Positions 36,080-44,942 of a stretch of DNA of 64,000 nucleotides are shown piece by piece; the first letter of the stretch is position 1, and every line of letters begins with the position of its first letter. The DNA is from Heyndrickxia sporothermodurans (GTDB lineage Bacteria; Bacillota; Bacilli; Bacillales; Bacillaceae_C): the NCBI RefSeq assembly GCF_016785185.1, contig NZ_JAEKDY010000001.1; one strand, 5' to 3'. The translations under genes were made by a program, and so were the position numbers. Under the pieces are notes generated by a model. The model was given only the letters and a program-made list of their open reading frames with translations. It searched no databases and was not told the origin of the DNA.

Positions 36080-36094
36080 GAATACTGCTCTTTC
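36070..36094 (+). terminator. Weak terminator at the end of yqgU
   Basis: AGAGCAGT / ACTGCTCT; the stop codon of yqgU lies inside the loop. Only three T follow, so efficiency is doubtful. Confidence 0.5.
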
Positions 36095-36107
36095 GTGAAA
36101 AACGAGG

Positions 36108-36281
36108 TTAAATTGTTGATGGGTATCCTGAGTGAATAACTGTCATAACAGTGAACCAGCCAAATACACCTAGCGTAATTAGTCCAAAAACGATTCCAAA
36201 TGGATTTTTATTTTTGAATGCACTAATTGTTCCAAATAACGCAAGTAATGTTACTAAGGTAAAAATGATAACTGTACCCAT
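36108..36281 (-). CDS. yqgW: DUF2759 small membrane protein YqgW
   Basis: 57 residues: MGTVIIFTLVTLLALFGTIS then FKNKNPFGIVFGLITLGVFGW and a short HSGYPSTI tail, two predicted membrane spans. The length and pattern are those of the DUF2759 family, found in Bacilli next to yqgX. The site AAGGAAGGGG precedes ATG at 36281. Function unknown. The interval 36282-36522 to the next gene holds only promoter-type AT-rich DNA. Confidence 0.85.
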   Translation of the reverse strand: MGTVIIFTLVTLLALFGTISAFKNKNPFGIVFGLITLGVFGWFTVMTVIHSGYPSTI

Positions 36282-36522
36282 TTGTAACAGACCCCTTCCT
36301 TAATTAAAAATGTCTTTTTTACGTATGTAAATTAATAATAGCACTCATACATATTCTACAATTATAAGCTGAATTTGTCGAGGTGAAAAAGTGAAAGTTA
36401 TTTGACTTATATAAATCTTAATTAGTTTTAGTATACCCTAAACTAAAAACGATACATTCTATTTTTTTTACTATATTTTTGATACGATAGGATGTGAAGA
36501 CTGGTGGTATTGGAGGAATAGT

Positions 36523-37149
36523 ATGAAATGGCAACGAATTCCTTTAGGGATTTTGCAAACGAATTGTTATTTGTTATCAAATGAAAATAAAGAATGCATC
36601 GTAATTGATCCGGGTGAAGAAGGAGAAAAGCTGCAATCTATCATCAATGCACAAAAATTGAAACCAATTGCAATTTTATTAACTCATGCGCATTTTGATC
36701 ATATCGGTGCAGTCGATATGATTAGGGATACATATCATATTCCTGTTTATGTCCATAAGAAAGAAGCAGCATGGCTTTCAGATCCGGCACTTAATGGTTC
36801 TGAAAGATTTATGATGGGAAAGGCTGTGCGGCAAGAGCCTGCTGACCATTTAATTGACCAAGAATTAAAGCTATCTATTGGATCATTTAGTTTCGATGTC
36901 TTTGAAACTCCGGGACATTCACCTGGTAGTATTTCCTTTTATGTAAAAGAATTAAATGTAGTTTTTTCAGGGGATGCTTTATTTCAAAATAGTGTAGGGC
37001 GAACAGATCTGCCTGGTGGCAACCATCAGCAGTTAATCAGCAGTATAAAAAACAAATTATTCGCATTACCTGATGTGACAATGGTGTTATCTGGTCATGG
37101 GCCGGAAACAATTATTGATCACGAAAAACGAAACAACCCATTTTTATGA
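36523..37149 (+). CDS. yqgX: Metallo-beta-lactamase-fold hydrolase YqgX
   Basis: Glyoxalase-II-like hydrolase of 208 residues; in B. subtilis YqgX contributes to the bacillithiol-dependent methylglyoxal pathway. The metal site is THAHFDH (about residues 60-66) with further ligands in ETPGHSPGS, SGDALF and SGHGPETI. Shorter than glyoxalase II because it lacks the C-terminal helical domain. ATG after TTGGAGGAA. Substrate is not shown by sequence. Confidence 0.9.
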   Translation: MKWQRIPLGILQTNCYLLSNENKECIVIDPGEEGEKLQSIINAQKLKPIAILLTHAHFDHIGAVDMIRDTYHIPVYVHKKEAAWLSDPALNGSERFMMGKAVRQEPADHLIDQELKLSIGSFSFDVFETPGHSPGSISFYVKELNVVFSGDALFQNSVGRTDLPGGNHQQLISSIKNKLFALPDVTMVLSGHGPETIIDHEKRNNPFL

Positions 37150-37160
37150 TCAATGTAAAC

Positions 37161-37194
37161 AAAAAAACTCTTGAACATGTTCAAGAGTTTTTTT
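37161..37194. terminator. Bidirectional terminator between yqgX and yqgY
   Basis: AAAAAAACTCTTGA and its exact complement around ACATG; serves yqgX (+) and yqgY (-). Confidence 0.88.
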
Positions 37195-37201
37195 GTAAAG
37201 C

Positions 37202-37444
37202 TTAGTGTTCTACACCAGGCACTAGTATGAATGTAGTATAGTATGTAAAGCCTGCGAAGAAGATAGTAAGGTACGCTCCAAAAATATACATATACATACG
37301 TTCAGATAATTTTAAATAGCTTAGTAAAACAAAAAATGCAGTTTGTCCTAGGAATAATAATGCAAGAGCTTTTAAGTCACCAAGATAAAGCATAACTGTA
37401 AAGATACCAGTCCAAAATCCTAATACTCTGTACATACGATCCAT
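37202..37444 (-). CDS. yqgY: DUF2626 membrane protein YqgY
   Basis: 80 residues with three hydrophobic segments, beginning MDRMYRVLGFWTGIFTVMLY. Conserved in Bacillaceae at this position; unknown function. A strong AAAGGAGGGAT site precedes the ATG. Adjacent and divergent to comGA. Confidence 0.88.
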   Translation of the reverse strand: MDRMYRVLGFWTGIFTVMLYLGDLKALALLFLGQTAFFVLLSYLKLSERMYMYIFGAYLTIFFAGFTYYTTFILVPGVEH

Positions 37445-37582
37445 ATGTATCCCTCCTTTTATACCTTTACTCCATCAATTTATTATTATAAATGAAAAGT
37501 ATAGCTAATGTAAATAACCTCATATTTTAGTTTGTGACATTTACGTGATAAATAATCAAATTAAATGATTAAAAATTTTATC

Positions 37583-37601
37583 AAAAAAATTCTTATTTTT
37601 T
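37583..37601 (+). promoter_or_regulatory. Possible ComK box before comGA
   Basis: A run of seven A, TTCTTA, then five to six T resembles a ComK AT-box (AAAA-N5-TTTT) with one mismatch. ComK is the known activator of comG in B. subtilis. A second, correctly spaced box is not obvious, so this is tentative. Confidence 0.3.
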
Positions 37602-37664
37602 GCAGGAAAATAAGAGTATTTGTCGAAACAATATAAAAAAAGAAAAGGTGGTGGCTTATGGTAT

Positions 37665-38771
37665 ATGACAATAGAAAAAATAGCAGATTTATTGCTAGAT
37701 CAAGCGTTGAAATTAAACGCAACGGATGTGCATATCATTCCGAGAAAAGATGATTATCATGTCCAACTTCGTTTCAACGGAAGACTAACTCCGTATCGGG
37801 AACTAACAGTTGAAATTGGTGAAAGGCTTATCTCCCATTTTAAATTTATGTCTGCCATGGATATCAGTGAAAAAAGAAAACCTCAAAGCGGCTCCTTCCA
37901 TTTATTTGTTCACCAAAAGAAAACATCTTTACGAATTTCTACCTTACCTACTGCATTATTAAAAGAAAGTTTAGTTATTCGGATTTTACCTCAAAATCAA
38001 TCGGTAACCATCGATGAAATTTCCTTATTTCCTACATTCACAAAAAGATTAAAAGCTTTATTAATGCACTCTCATGGGATGATTATTTTTACAGGACCAA
38101 CCGGCAGCGGCAAATCCACTACGATGTACACCCTTGTTGAGCATTGTTCCAATCAACTGAAAAGAAATGTGATTACACTAGAAGATCCCGTGGAGCAGCA
38201 GAATAGCTCGTTTTTACAAGTGCAAGTGAATGAAAAGGCGGGGATTACGTATAGTACGGGATTAAAAGCTATTTTAAGACATGATCCCGATATTATTATG
38301 GTAGGAGAAATCCGTGATAGTGAAACGGCGAAAATCGCTATAAGGGCAGCATTAACGGGGCATTTAGTCCTTAGTACATTGCATACAAGAGATGCGAAAG
38401 GAGCTATTTATCGCTTGTTAGAATTTGGGGTGCAATGGCACGAAATTGAGCAAACATTAATTGCAGTAACCGCGCAAAGGCTAGTGAAATTGAAATGTCC
38501 GTTTTGTGGTAATGTATGTTCAACATATTGTAGAAATTATATTAAGAAAAACCGGACAGCCGTTTATGAAATGATTTCGGGAAAGACATTGAAAAATGTT
38601 TTAAGTGAAGCGAATGGAAATCGGATAAAGACTAAATATAAAACATTGAAAGAGATTATACGAAAGGGGATTGCACTTGGATATATTTCAACAAATGAAT
38701 ACTATCGGTGGGTTTTTGATGAAGAGGAAGAATCGAATCCCTATCAAAACTCAAGGAATGTTTTTGAGTAG
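37665..38771 (+). CDS. comGA: Competence traffic ATPase ComGA
   Basis: Secretion-type ATPase (GspE/PilB family) powering the competence pseudopilus for DNA uptake. From ATG 37665 it has 368 residues (B. subtilis 356). Walker A is GPTGSGKST (about 145-153), the Asp box and Walker B are VITLEDPVEQ and DIIMVGEIRD, and the His box is AALTGHLVLSTLHTRD. A CPFCGNVC cysteine pair occurs near 280, where zinc-binding cysteines are seen in some relatives. A TTG 15 codons upstream could also start it. Overlaps comGB by 53 bases. Confidence 0.93.
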   Translation: MTIEKIADLLLDQALKLNATDVHIIPRKDDYHVQLRFNGRLTPYRELTVEIGERLISHFKFMSAMDISEKRKPQSGSFHLFVHQKKTSLRISTLPTALLKESLVIRILPQNQSVTIDEISLFPTFTKRLKALLMHSHGMIIFTGPTGSGKSTTMYTLVEHCSNQLKRNVITLEDPVEQQNSSFLQVQVNEKAGITYSTGLKAILRHDPDIIMVGEIRDSETAKIAIRAALTGHLVLSTLHTRDAKGAIYRLLEFGVQWHEIEQTLIAVTAQRLVKLKCPFCGNVCSTYCRNYIKKNRTAVYEMISGKTLKNVLSEANGNRIKTKYKTLKEIIRKGIALGYISTNEYYRWVFDEEEESNPYQNSRNVFE

Positions 38772-39750
38772 AATTGGGGAAATGCTTGAAAACGGATTTA
38801 CTTTAGCAGAAGCTATTGATTTTTTAGATCATCTTGATTCAACAGCTTCGTTGCACTCTCAAGAAATGCTCAAAGATTTACAAAACGGTATTCCATTTTA
38901 TGAGGTTCTAAGTCAAAGAAATTTTGATAAAAAGGCCTGTACACAACTTTATTTTGCCGATAAGCACGGCAATCTATCGAATGTACTGGTAGAAGCTGGA
39001 GGGTATTTAATAAAAAAACACCAAGATCGTTTAACATTTTTGAAATTGCTTCAATATCCAGTGATTCTTATCTTCCTCTTGATATTTGTACTATTGCTGC
39101 TTAAAAATTTTTTACTTCCTCAATTCGAAATTTTATACTCTTCGATGAATTATCGTCCAACAAAAATTGTAAGTATTTTTATCTACTTGATGAATAACGC
39201 TCAATTTTTTATAGGCTGTATCCTCAGTTTATTCATCATCTTTAGCCTTCTCATCTATTTTGCACTGAGCAAAAAAACATCAATTCAAAAAGCAACTTTG
39301 ATTTCCAAAATACCGATTGTTCGATTTTATTATAAATTGTTTACGTGTCAGTTTTTGGCCCGCGAATGGAGTTATTTACTCCAAGGTGGATTTTCGATTA
39401 TTGAAATATTAGAAATGATGAGATCGCAAGGTTTCCGTCCGCTTATTAGAGAAATCGCTGAAAAAATACGAATTGATCTAACAACAGGGCTTTCTTTTTC
39501 CCATTCTCTCTCCGACATGGCGTTTCTCGATCAGCAATTTATTACCGTTACAATACATGGTGAAAAAAATGGTCGATTAGATCATGAGCTGCTATTTTAT
39601 AGCAAATATTGTTTACTGCGTATGGAGGAAAACATCCAAAAAATATTTCGAATATTGCAGCCAATCATGTTTATTTTTATAGGCTGTATGATCATTGCTG
39701 TTTATTTGTCTATCTTATTACCAATGTTTGAGATGATTGATTCAATTTAA
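38719..39750 (+). CDS. comGB: Competence pilus membrane platform ComGB
   Basis: Type II secretion F-domain protein (GspF/PilC-like) that anchors pseudopilus assembly. About 343 residues from ATG 38719, with two T2SF modules and three hydrophobic segments (around 125-150, 175-200 and 310-335). The two related motifs GEMLENGFTLAEAIDFL and REWSYLLQGGFSIIEILEMM mark the starts of the two modules. Its start lies inside comGA, so the pair is translationally coupled. Confidence 0.9.
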   Translation: MKRKNRIPIKTQGMFLSRIGEMLENGFTLAEAIDFLDHLDSTASLHSQEMLKDLQNGIPFYEVLSQRNFDKKACTQLYFADKHGNLSNVLVEAGGYLIKKHQDRLTFLKLLQYPVILIFLLIFVLLLLKNFLLPQFEILYSSMNYRPTKIVSIFIYLMNNAQFFIGCILSLFIIFSLLIYFALSKKTSIQKATLISKIPIVRFYYKLFTCQFLAREWSYLLQGGFSIIEILEMMRSQGFRPLIREIAEKIRIDLTTGLSFSHSLSDMAFLDQQFITVTIHGEKNGRLDHELLFYSKYCLLRMEENIQKIFRILQPIMFIFIGCMIIAVYLSILLPMFEMIDSI

Positions 39751-39765
39751 ATGGGGTGAAATGTG

Positions 39766-40080
39766 ATGAAAAATAATAAAGGATTTACATTAATAGAAAT
39801 GTTAGTCGTACTGCTTATCATTACAATATTAATTTTCGTAGCGATACCAAATATTACGAAGCACAGTACATCAATAAATAATAAAGGCTGTGAAGCGTAT
39901 ATTTCGATGGTTCAAGGACAAGTGGAAGCTTATGAAATGGAATTCCACCAACTTCCTAAAGATACAGCAGAGTTAGTGTCGAAAGACTATCTTACTTCTG
40001 GAAAAACAAAATGTCCAAATGGAAACGAAATATCAATTGATTCAAATGGAAAAGTTTCGGAAGTGAAGAGTCAAAAGTAA
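39766..40080 (+). CDS. comGC: Major competence pseudopilin ComGC
   Basis: 104 residues, prepilin-like. ATG 39766 follows GGGGTGAAATGTG; a GTG one codon upstream is possible. The ComC peptidase site is KGFTLIEM, followed by the hydrophobic helix. The two cysteines (NNKGCEAY and TKCPNGN) form the intramolecular disulphide known for ComGC. Its end overlaps comGD by one base (TAATG). Confidence 0.95.
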   Translation: MKNNKGFTLIEMLVVLLIITILIFVAIPNITKHSTSINNKGCEAYISMVQGQVEAYEMEFHQLPKDTAELVSKDYLTSGKTKCPNGNEISIDSNGKVSEVKSQK

Positions 40081-40517
40081 TGATGATAAAAAATAATAGG
40101 GGATTTACTTTAATGGAAGTCCTTATTGTATTACTTGTGCTTTCCATTTTTATCGGGCTTGGATTTACAAGCATGAAACCTATTTGGCGTTCGTTAGAAA
40201 AAGGAATGTTTATTTCTCAAATGGAAGCGGATCTTTACTATGTGCAATCATATGCTGTGAATCGACATGAATCTGTTGTTGTTCAGTTCTATCCATATAA
40301 TGACCGCTACATCGCCACTTCAGTAACTTCAAAAAGTAAAATTGTTGATCGAACATTGCCTGCTTCCGTTGATATGATGAATGGTTCCTTCACATCATTT
40401 ATGATTACACCGGACGGAAATACTAATAAATTTGGCACGTTGAAATTTAAACACAGTGGAAAGGAAATGAAGCTGATTTTCAATATTGGGAGGGGAAGAT
40501 TCCGTATTGAAGAATAA
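40080..40517 (+). CDS. comGD: Minor pseudopilin ComGD
   Basis: 145 residues with the prepilin motif RGFTLMEVL and a hydrophobic N-terminal helix, then a mixed beta domain. Its start overlaps the comGC stop, and its last bases overlap comGE. Role as an accessory subunit of the transformation pseudopilus is from the family and operon position. Confidence 0.92.
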   Translation: MMIKNNRGFTLMEVLIVLLVLSIFIGLGFTSMKPIWRSLEKGMFISQMEADLYYVQSYAVNRHESVVVQFYPYNDRYIATSVTSKSKIVDRTLPASVDMMNGSFTSFMITPDGNTNKFGTLKFKHSGKEMKLIFNIGRGRFRIEE

Positions 40518-40845
40518 TAAAGGTTTTATAGTTGCGGAAGGGCTTGTTTCATTGAGTGCGATACTTTTAATTGCAACAAGCCTGTTTCCTCTAATGTTTT
40601 TAATTATTCAAAAACAAGAGGAAGGTAAACGGGATTTAATTGCAGCTAGGTTAATGTACGAAAGAACCGAAGCGAATTTAATGACAGGTCAGTCGCAAGA
40701 TCAATTATACATCGTTGATGGAAGACAATATACGATCACGTTTCAACAGGGCAATGAATTTGAATGGAAGGTTTGTGTTAATTATGATAAGAAGCAACAA
40801 TGCATTGTCGAGGAGTATGAACGAGAAAGGGTTCTCACTGATTGA
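40507..40845 (+). CDS. comGE: Minor pseudopilin ComGE
   Basis: 112 residues from TTG 40507 (site GGGAGGGGAAG, inside comGD). N-terminal KNNKGFIVAEGLVSL is a degenerate prepilin cleavage motif with a hydrophobic helix to about residue 30. The C-terminal part has two cysteines. Position between comGD and comGF identifies it; the sequence itself is poorly conserved among species. Confidence 0.82.
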   Translation: MKNNKGFIVAEGLVSLSAILLIATSLFPLMFLIIQKQEEGKRDLIAARLMYERTEANLMTGQSQDQLYIVDGRQYTITFQQGNEFEWKVCVNYDKKQQCIVEEYERERVLTD

Positions 40846-41245
40846 ATGTATTTTTTCCTTACTAATTTTATCGACGATTCTTGCTTTTTTTCCACTTTTA
40901 ATAAAAGCATATGAACGGATTGACCATGCATACTCAACCGAAAAAGATTTTGAATTGAATCTTTTTCTAATGGAATTAAGGAAAGAGTTAAGAACAAGTA
41001 ATGGATGGGTAGTTACAGGAAACAGCCTATATTTAAATAGGGGCCAAGAAGTAGTCGTTTATGAAAAATATAATCAATCGATTCGAAGAAGGGTAGATGG
41101 GAAAGGACATGAGGTGGTTTTGCAAAAAGTAAAGCAAATTAATTTTAATAGTAATAAAAATGAAATTATTCTGCATGTACAATTTGTAAATAATCATTCT
41201 AGAGAAGCCCATTTATTTTTTTCTTTACGAGAAAATGAGGAATAA
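40817..41245 (+). CDS. comGF: Minor pseudopilin ComGF
   Basis: 142 residues from ATG 40817, after GAGGAGT and inside the end of comGE. Starts MNEKGFSLIECIFSLLILST, a prepilin-like leader and helix. The remainder matches the ComGF type (FELNLFLMELRKELR, RGQEVVVYEKY, IRRRVDGKGHEVVLQ). Fifth pseudopilin-like component of the DNA uptake pilus. Confidence 0.88.
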   Translation: MNEKGFSLIECIFSLLILSTILAFFPLLIKAYERIDHAYSTEKDFELNLFLMELRKELRTSNGWVVTGNSLYLNRGQEVVVYEKYNQSIRRRVDGKGHEVVLQKVKQINFNSNKNEIILHVQFVNNHSREAHLFFSLRENEE

Positions 41246-41248
41246 GAA

Positions 41249-41629
41249 ATGAAAATAAATAATGAAAAAGGGTATATTTTTCCGTTAACTTTAGGGATTG
41301 TCGTTACGTGCCTATTTGTGTTAACAACGTCTATTGAGATCTTTTTATCAGAAAAAAGATATTTGAAAGAAATGGAGGAATATTATTTAGTTAATAGTAT
41401 GAGTTCAATGGCGGTTAAAAAAATAGTAGATTCGATAAATAAAGAAGATTATTTGTCTGCGGGGAAATTTTCCTATAATAAAGGAACAGTGAACTTTACC
41501 ATTCATGAGAAGGAGAAGAATATGTATTCCATTATGTTGGGAATAAACTTAGATAATCATTTATCTATAAAAAGCGAAGTTATTTATAATCAACAAGAAA
41601 AACGTATATTAAGATGGGAAGAAAAGTAA
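41249..41629 (+). CDS. comGG: Competence protein ComGG
   Basis: 126 residues beginning MKINNEKGYIFPLTLGIVVT, with an N-terminal hydrophobic helix and the degenerate processing motif seen in ComGG. Only three bases follow comGF. Its presence makes the seven-gene comG operon complete with all reading frames intact, which suggests the organism retains potential natural competence machinery. Confidence 0.88.
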   Translation: MKINNEKGYIFPLTLGIVVTCLFVLTTSIEIFLSEKRYLKEMEEYYLVNSMSSMAVKKIVDSINKEDYLSAGKFSYNKGTVNFTIHEKEKNMYSIMLGINLDNHLSIKSEVIYNQQEKRILRWEEK

Positions 41630-41700
41630 TTTTGCTTTAATTATGAATAAATAATTTCATTAGTGGGCAAACTAGATATGATGAAGGTGGTGTATAGTTT

Positions 41701-41877
41701 ATGTCTACAAATGATTATATCAAATTCATTACACAAACCTTTGTAAAGCATTTTGATACGCCGAAATTGGATAGAAAACAGCATAGAATCCAAAGAAAAG
41801 AGGAAAAAGCACCTTTTCTTTATCGATGGTTCGGGATTCTACCGTATTCAATAATAATGGTATTTAAACGGAAATAG
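41701..41877 (+). CDS. yqzE: Small protein YqzE
   Basis: 58 residues: MSTNDYIKFITQTFVKHFDT, a basic centre (DRKQHRIQRKEEKAP) and a hydrophobic C-terminus LPYSIIMVFKRK. This is the conserved YqzE protein that directly follows comGG in Bacillus and is under ComK control in B. subtilis; function unknown. Site GAAGGTGGTG before ATG. Confidence 0.88.
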   Translation: MSTNDYIKFITQTFVKHFDTPKLDRKQHRIQRKEEKAPFLYRWFGILPYSIIMVFKRK

Positions 41878-41905
41878 GAGAGAAATACACTCTCCTATTT
41901 TTCTT
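41873..41905 (+). terminator. Terminator of the comG-yqzE unit
   Basis: AATAGGAGAG / CTCTCCTATT around AAATACA, ending in TTTTTC; overlaps the yqzE stop. Confidence 0.8.
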
Positions 41906-41908
41906 TTC

Positions 41909-42703
41909 TTAAATTTGATTACTTGCTAAATAGAATAGACCGCCATTAATAATTTCAATTGTAATATTCGGTTCGTACTGGTCTTGTAACGCCTGTTTTT
42001 CGATTAAATAAGCCTCTGGTTTTTCATCCAAATCTTCATAAAAGTGATTTAATAATGCTAAATCTTCTTCCCATCGCTTTTTTGCTTGTTCGGCCCATGT
42101 GTGATCCTCGTTCATAATTTCTTGATTTAAAAATGTTTCAATTCTTGTCAAACCACTTTTAGGCATAATGATGGGCGTTAGCGTAAAAAATAAGTCCGGA
42201 ATTTTCGGGGATAATGCTCGTTTTTTTATTTTTTCATGAAAGTCTTCAACTAATGTTCCATTGATTAAATTTAATCCGAAAGAACGAAAAACATCTCTTT
42301 TGCGATCACATTGATAGGAAATTTTTATATTTACTCCAAGCCAAGGATATAATGGAGTTTGTTGGTTTGCTTTCGGTGTGATATTTTCATACAAGCGAAT
42401 GTATTTCGCAAATTTTTTCGTTGACTGAAATATTTGATGCAATCGTGGTGCACCAAAATGAATGACTTCACCCTTAATATGATCAGGACATCGTTCTTGA
42501 TCGGTAATAATCGTTAATTTAGATGGATTTGGTATTCCCCCCGTTTTCTCTAGATAATGCCAATAAAAGGGACGATTCATGAGTTCTTTATCCAGTTCAA
42601 TCGTTAATTGAACAGTCATATATCCGTCTTTATTCTCTAGTATTTCACACTCATTCGCTTCAAAATATTGATTAAGATATTGATGTATTTCCTGCTGCTG
42701 CAT
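41909..42703 (-). CDS. yqhG: YqhG family protein
   Basis: 264 residues from ATG 42703, which follows AAGGAGATCG; an ATG six codons upstream lacks a site. Conserved, soluble, uncharacterised protein with LIELD-like strand pattern, NRPFYWHYLEKTG, GAPRLHQIF and a KARWEEDL-type helical C-terminus (KKRWEEDLALLNHFYED). Always paired with the SNF2 helicase gene, which it overlaps by 32 bases; a joint role is inferred only from that. Confidence 0.85.
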   Translation of the reverse strand: MQQQEIHQYLNQYFEANECEILENKDGYMTVQLTIELDKELMNRPFYWHYLEKTGGIPNPSKLTIITDQERCPDHIKGEVIHFGAPRLHQIFQSTKKFAKYIRLYENITPKANQQTPLYPWLGVNIKISYQCDRKRDVFRSFGLNLINGTLVEDFHEKIKKRALSPKIPDLFFTLTPIIMPKSGLTRIETFLNQEIMNEDHTWAEQAKKRWEEDLALLNHFYEDLDEKPEAYLIEKQALQDQYEPNITIEIINGGLFYLASNQI

Positions 42704-44378
42704 CGAAACGATCTCCTTCATTTTCTTTTATGTTCTCGGCGAATTGAATCATTTCCGTTAAGTTCTCCATTTTAATTTTCATCTCACCTTCTGTTCGAGA
42801 AAGCTGAAAGATATCGTGTAAATGGTCTTCTAATTTTCCAAATTCTAATCGTGTTAATATATCGTCTAATTCACCAATAACCCTTTCAAATAAATTAATC
42901 TTCTCATACAATAATTTTAAAATATGATCCTCTATCGTATTTTTTGTTGCGAAATTATAGATATGAACATCTTCTTGTTGACCAAGACGATGCACCCTTC
43001 CAATTCGTTGTTCAAGTCTCATTGGATTCCACGGTAAGTCAAAATTAATCATATGATGGCAAAATTGAAGGTTGATTCCTTCCCCTCCGGCTTCAGTTGC
43101 AATTAATACTTGGGCATGCTTCTGGAACAATTCGCGCATCCAATCTTTTTTTCCTCTTTTAAATCCGCCGCGAAACGGTACCGAACTGATTCCGTGCTGT
43201 TTTAAAAACCATTGTAAATATAGCTGGGTCGCTCGATATTCGGTGAAAATAATCACTTTATCGTTGATTTGTTTGATTAATTTTACCGCTTCTTCCGCCT
43301 TGGAATTTTGCTTGACAGCTTCAATTTTTTTTATCATAAATTGAATCTTTTGCTCGAGTTCAGGGGACGGATTCTCAGCTTTTTTTAACATATTTTTTAA
43401 TGTGTAGTATACGGATTCTCTGCTGCTACAAGCCTCCCGCTGTAATGTCATCATTGAAAAACCACTATTACCGAATGAGTGAGAACCATTTTTAAAGATT
43501 TGAATCGAATCATATAAATCTCTTTCTTCTTTAGAAAAATCAATTAAAATGGTTTTGACATGACGTTTCGTCCATTCAATCCCGGTATCTGTTCTGCGAT
43601 TTCGAATCATTACTTTATTTACTAGTTCACGCAGGCGCTCATCGTCTTTCGCCGATCGATTACTGCTTTTATATTTTTCAATAAATCCGGACTGACTGCC
43701 AAGATGCCCGGGCTTCAAAAGGGATACTAAATGAAAAATTTCATCTACACGATTTTGTATAGGTGTGGCAGTTAATAATAGGCAAAACTTTTTCTTTAAG
43801 TTTTGAACAAATTCATAGTTTTTAGTTTTATGATTCTTTAATTTATGGGCCTCATCAATAATAACTAAGTCATAATTTTGTTCGTAAATTTTTTCACGGT
43901 GAGGACTCCGTTTCGCCGTATCAATGGATGAGATCACACAGTCAAATTGATCCCACACATAGCTTTTTTTCTGTGCTACAGCAGGGATATGAAACTTCGT
44001 ATTTAGTTCAAATGCCCATTGCGACACTAATGATGCAGGGACGAGGATTAATACCTTTTTCACGAGACGACGTATCATATATTCTTTTAAAATGAGCCCA
44101 GCCTCAATCGTTTTTCCAAGTCCAACTTCATCGGCCAAAATAGCTTTTCCATTCATGTTTTCCACTACTTGTTGGGCTACCTCAAGTTGATGAGGCAATG
44201 GTTTTAAGTTTGCTAAATGCTTCGGAGCTTGCAATCCCTCAAACTCTGGAATGATTTGATGTTTCTCCATTTCAATGGCTAATTGATACAATTGCCAATT
44301 TCCCCAAGGTCCATCTTTATAAAATCTTTCTGTTAACCCTTCTCCCCAAGAGTGATCAAAATGAATATTAATCGACAT
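42672..44378 (-). CDS. yqhH: SNF2-family helicase YqhH
   Basis: 568 residues, DEAD/SNF2 ATPase related to RapA. Motif I is LADEVGLGKTIEAGL (about 76-90), motif II is IDEAH, motif III TATPIQNR, and the C-terminal helicase half ends with motif VI EQRIGRVHRLGQ. Lacks the N-terminal Tudor domains of RapA. Substrate unknown; RNA polymerase recycling or DNA remodelling are possibilities. Upstream gene of the yqhH-yqhG pair. Divergent from the glycine riboswitch. Confidence 0.92.
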   Translation of the reverse strand: MSINIHFDHSWGEGLTERFYKDGPWGNWQLYQLAIEMEKHQIIPEFEGLQAPKHLANLKPLPHQLEVAQQVVENMNGKAILADEVGLGKTIEAGLILKEYMIRRLVKKVLILVPASLVSQWAFELNTKFHIPAVAQKKSYVWDQFDCVISSIDTAKRSPHREKIYEQNYDLVIIDEAHKLKNHKTKNYEFVQNLKKKFCLLLTATPIQNRVDEIFHLVSLLKPGHLGSQSGFIEKYKSSNRSAKDDERLRELVNKVMIRNRRTDTGIEWTKRHVKTILIDFSKEERDLYDSIQIFKNGSHSFGNSGFSMMTLQREACSSRESVYYTLKNMLKKAENPSPELEQKIQFMIKKIEAVKQNSKAEEAVKLIKQINDKVIIFTEYRATQLYLQWFLKQHGISSVPFRGGFKRGKKDWMRELFQKHAQVLIATEAGGEGINLQFCHHMINFDLPWNPMRLEQRIGRVHRLGQQEDVHIYNFATKNTIEDHILKLLYEKINLFERVIGELDDILTRLEFGKLEDHLHDIFQLSRTEGEMKIKMENLTEMIQFAENIKENEGDRFDAAAGNTSIS

Positions 44379-44670
44379 AATTCCACTCCTTATGAAATAG
44401 AATTGAAATGTGAGTATTATATTTTACGTATAATAAAAGGAAATCATAGAGTATTGTTCGTCTTTTATTATATTTGTTCGAATGAATCCCCTTACAACTA
44501 TCAGATAAAATGCAAAAAGTGGTTATTTTATTCAAAATTGCTTGAAAAATGATTGATGAAAAAGCTGAATAATGTTAGGATGTAGTTAGCTTTACAAGGG
44601 TGTTAGCGCAAAATAAATCTTTTATGCTAGTATATCCATTTTTCAATTAAATATAGGCGAATGATTTCAG

Positions 44671-44836
44671 GGGGAGAGACTGCTTAAATGCAGAGCCGAA
44701 GGAGCAAGTAATGGATCATTATGAATCTCTCAGGCAAAAAGACTTCTGATTGACGCAACTCTGGAGAGTGCTTCGAATATTGAAGCCACCCAAGGGGACA
44801 GCCGTTTAGGTAAACTTTCAGGTGCCAGGACAGAGA
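44671..44836 (+). ncRNA. Tandem glycine riboswitch
   Basis: Two consecutive aptamers, recognisable by their signature blocks: first GGGGAGAGACTGC, GAGCCGAAGGAGCAAG and AATCTCTCAGGCAAAA (44671-44744); second TCTGGAGAGTGCTT, GAAGCCACCCAAGGGGACAG and ACTTTCAGGTGCCAGGACAGAG (44759-44836), joined by a short linker. This cis-regulator senses glycine and turns on glycine cleavage, as known for gcvT in B. subtilis. The 44379-44670 stretch upstream holds the promoter region and no gene. Confidence 0.96.
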
Positions 44837-44876
44837 CAACCAGTATATTAAAATTGGTTTTTTCTGTCTTTTTTTT
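44829..44876 (+). terminator. Riboswitch-controlled terminator (expression platform)
   Basis: GACAGA / TCTGTC and AACCA / TGGTT stems followed by T8. The CAGAG of its 5' arm is also the 3' strand of the second aptamer's P1 (pairing with CTCTG at 44759), so glycine binding should sequester it and allow readthrough into gcvT. Confidence 0.85.
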
Positions 44877-44942
44877 ATGTGCATTGAGTTTTTTGCTGTG
44901 AAATTGAAAGAAGGAATTAGAATATTGATTGGAGGATCATCA

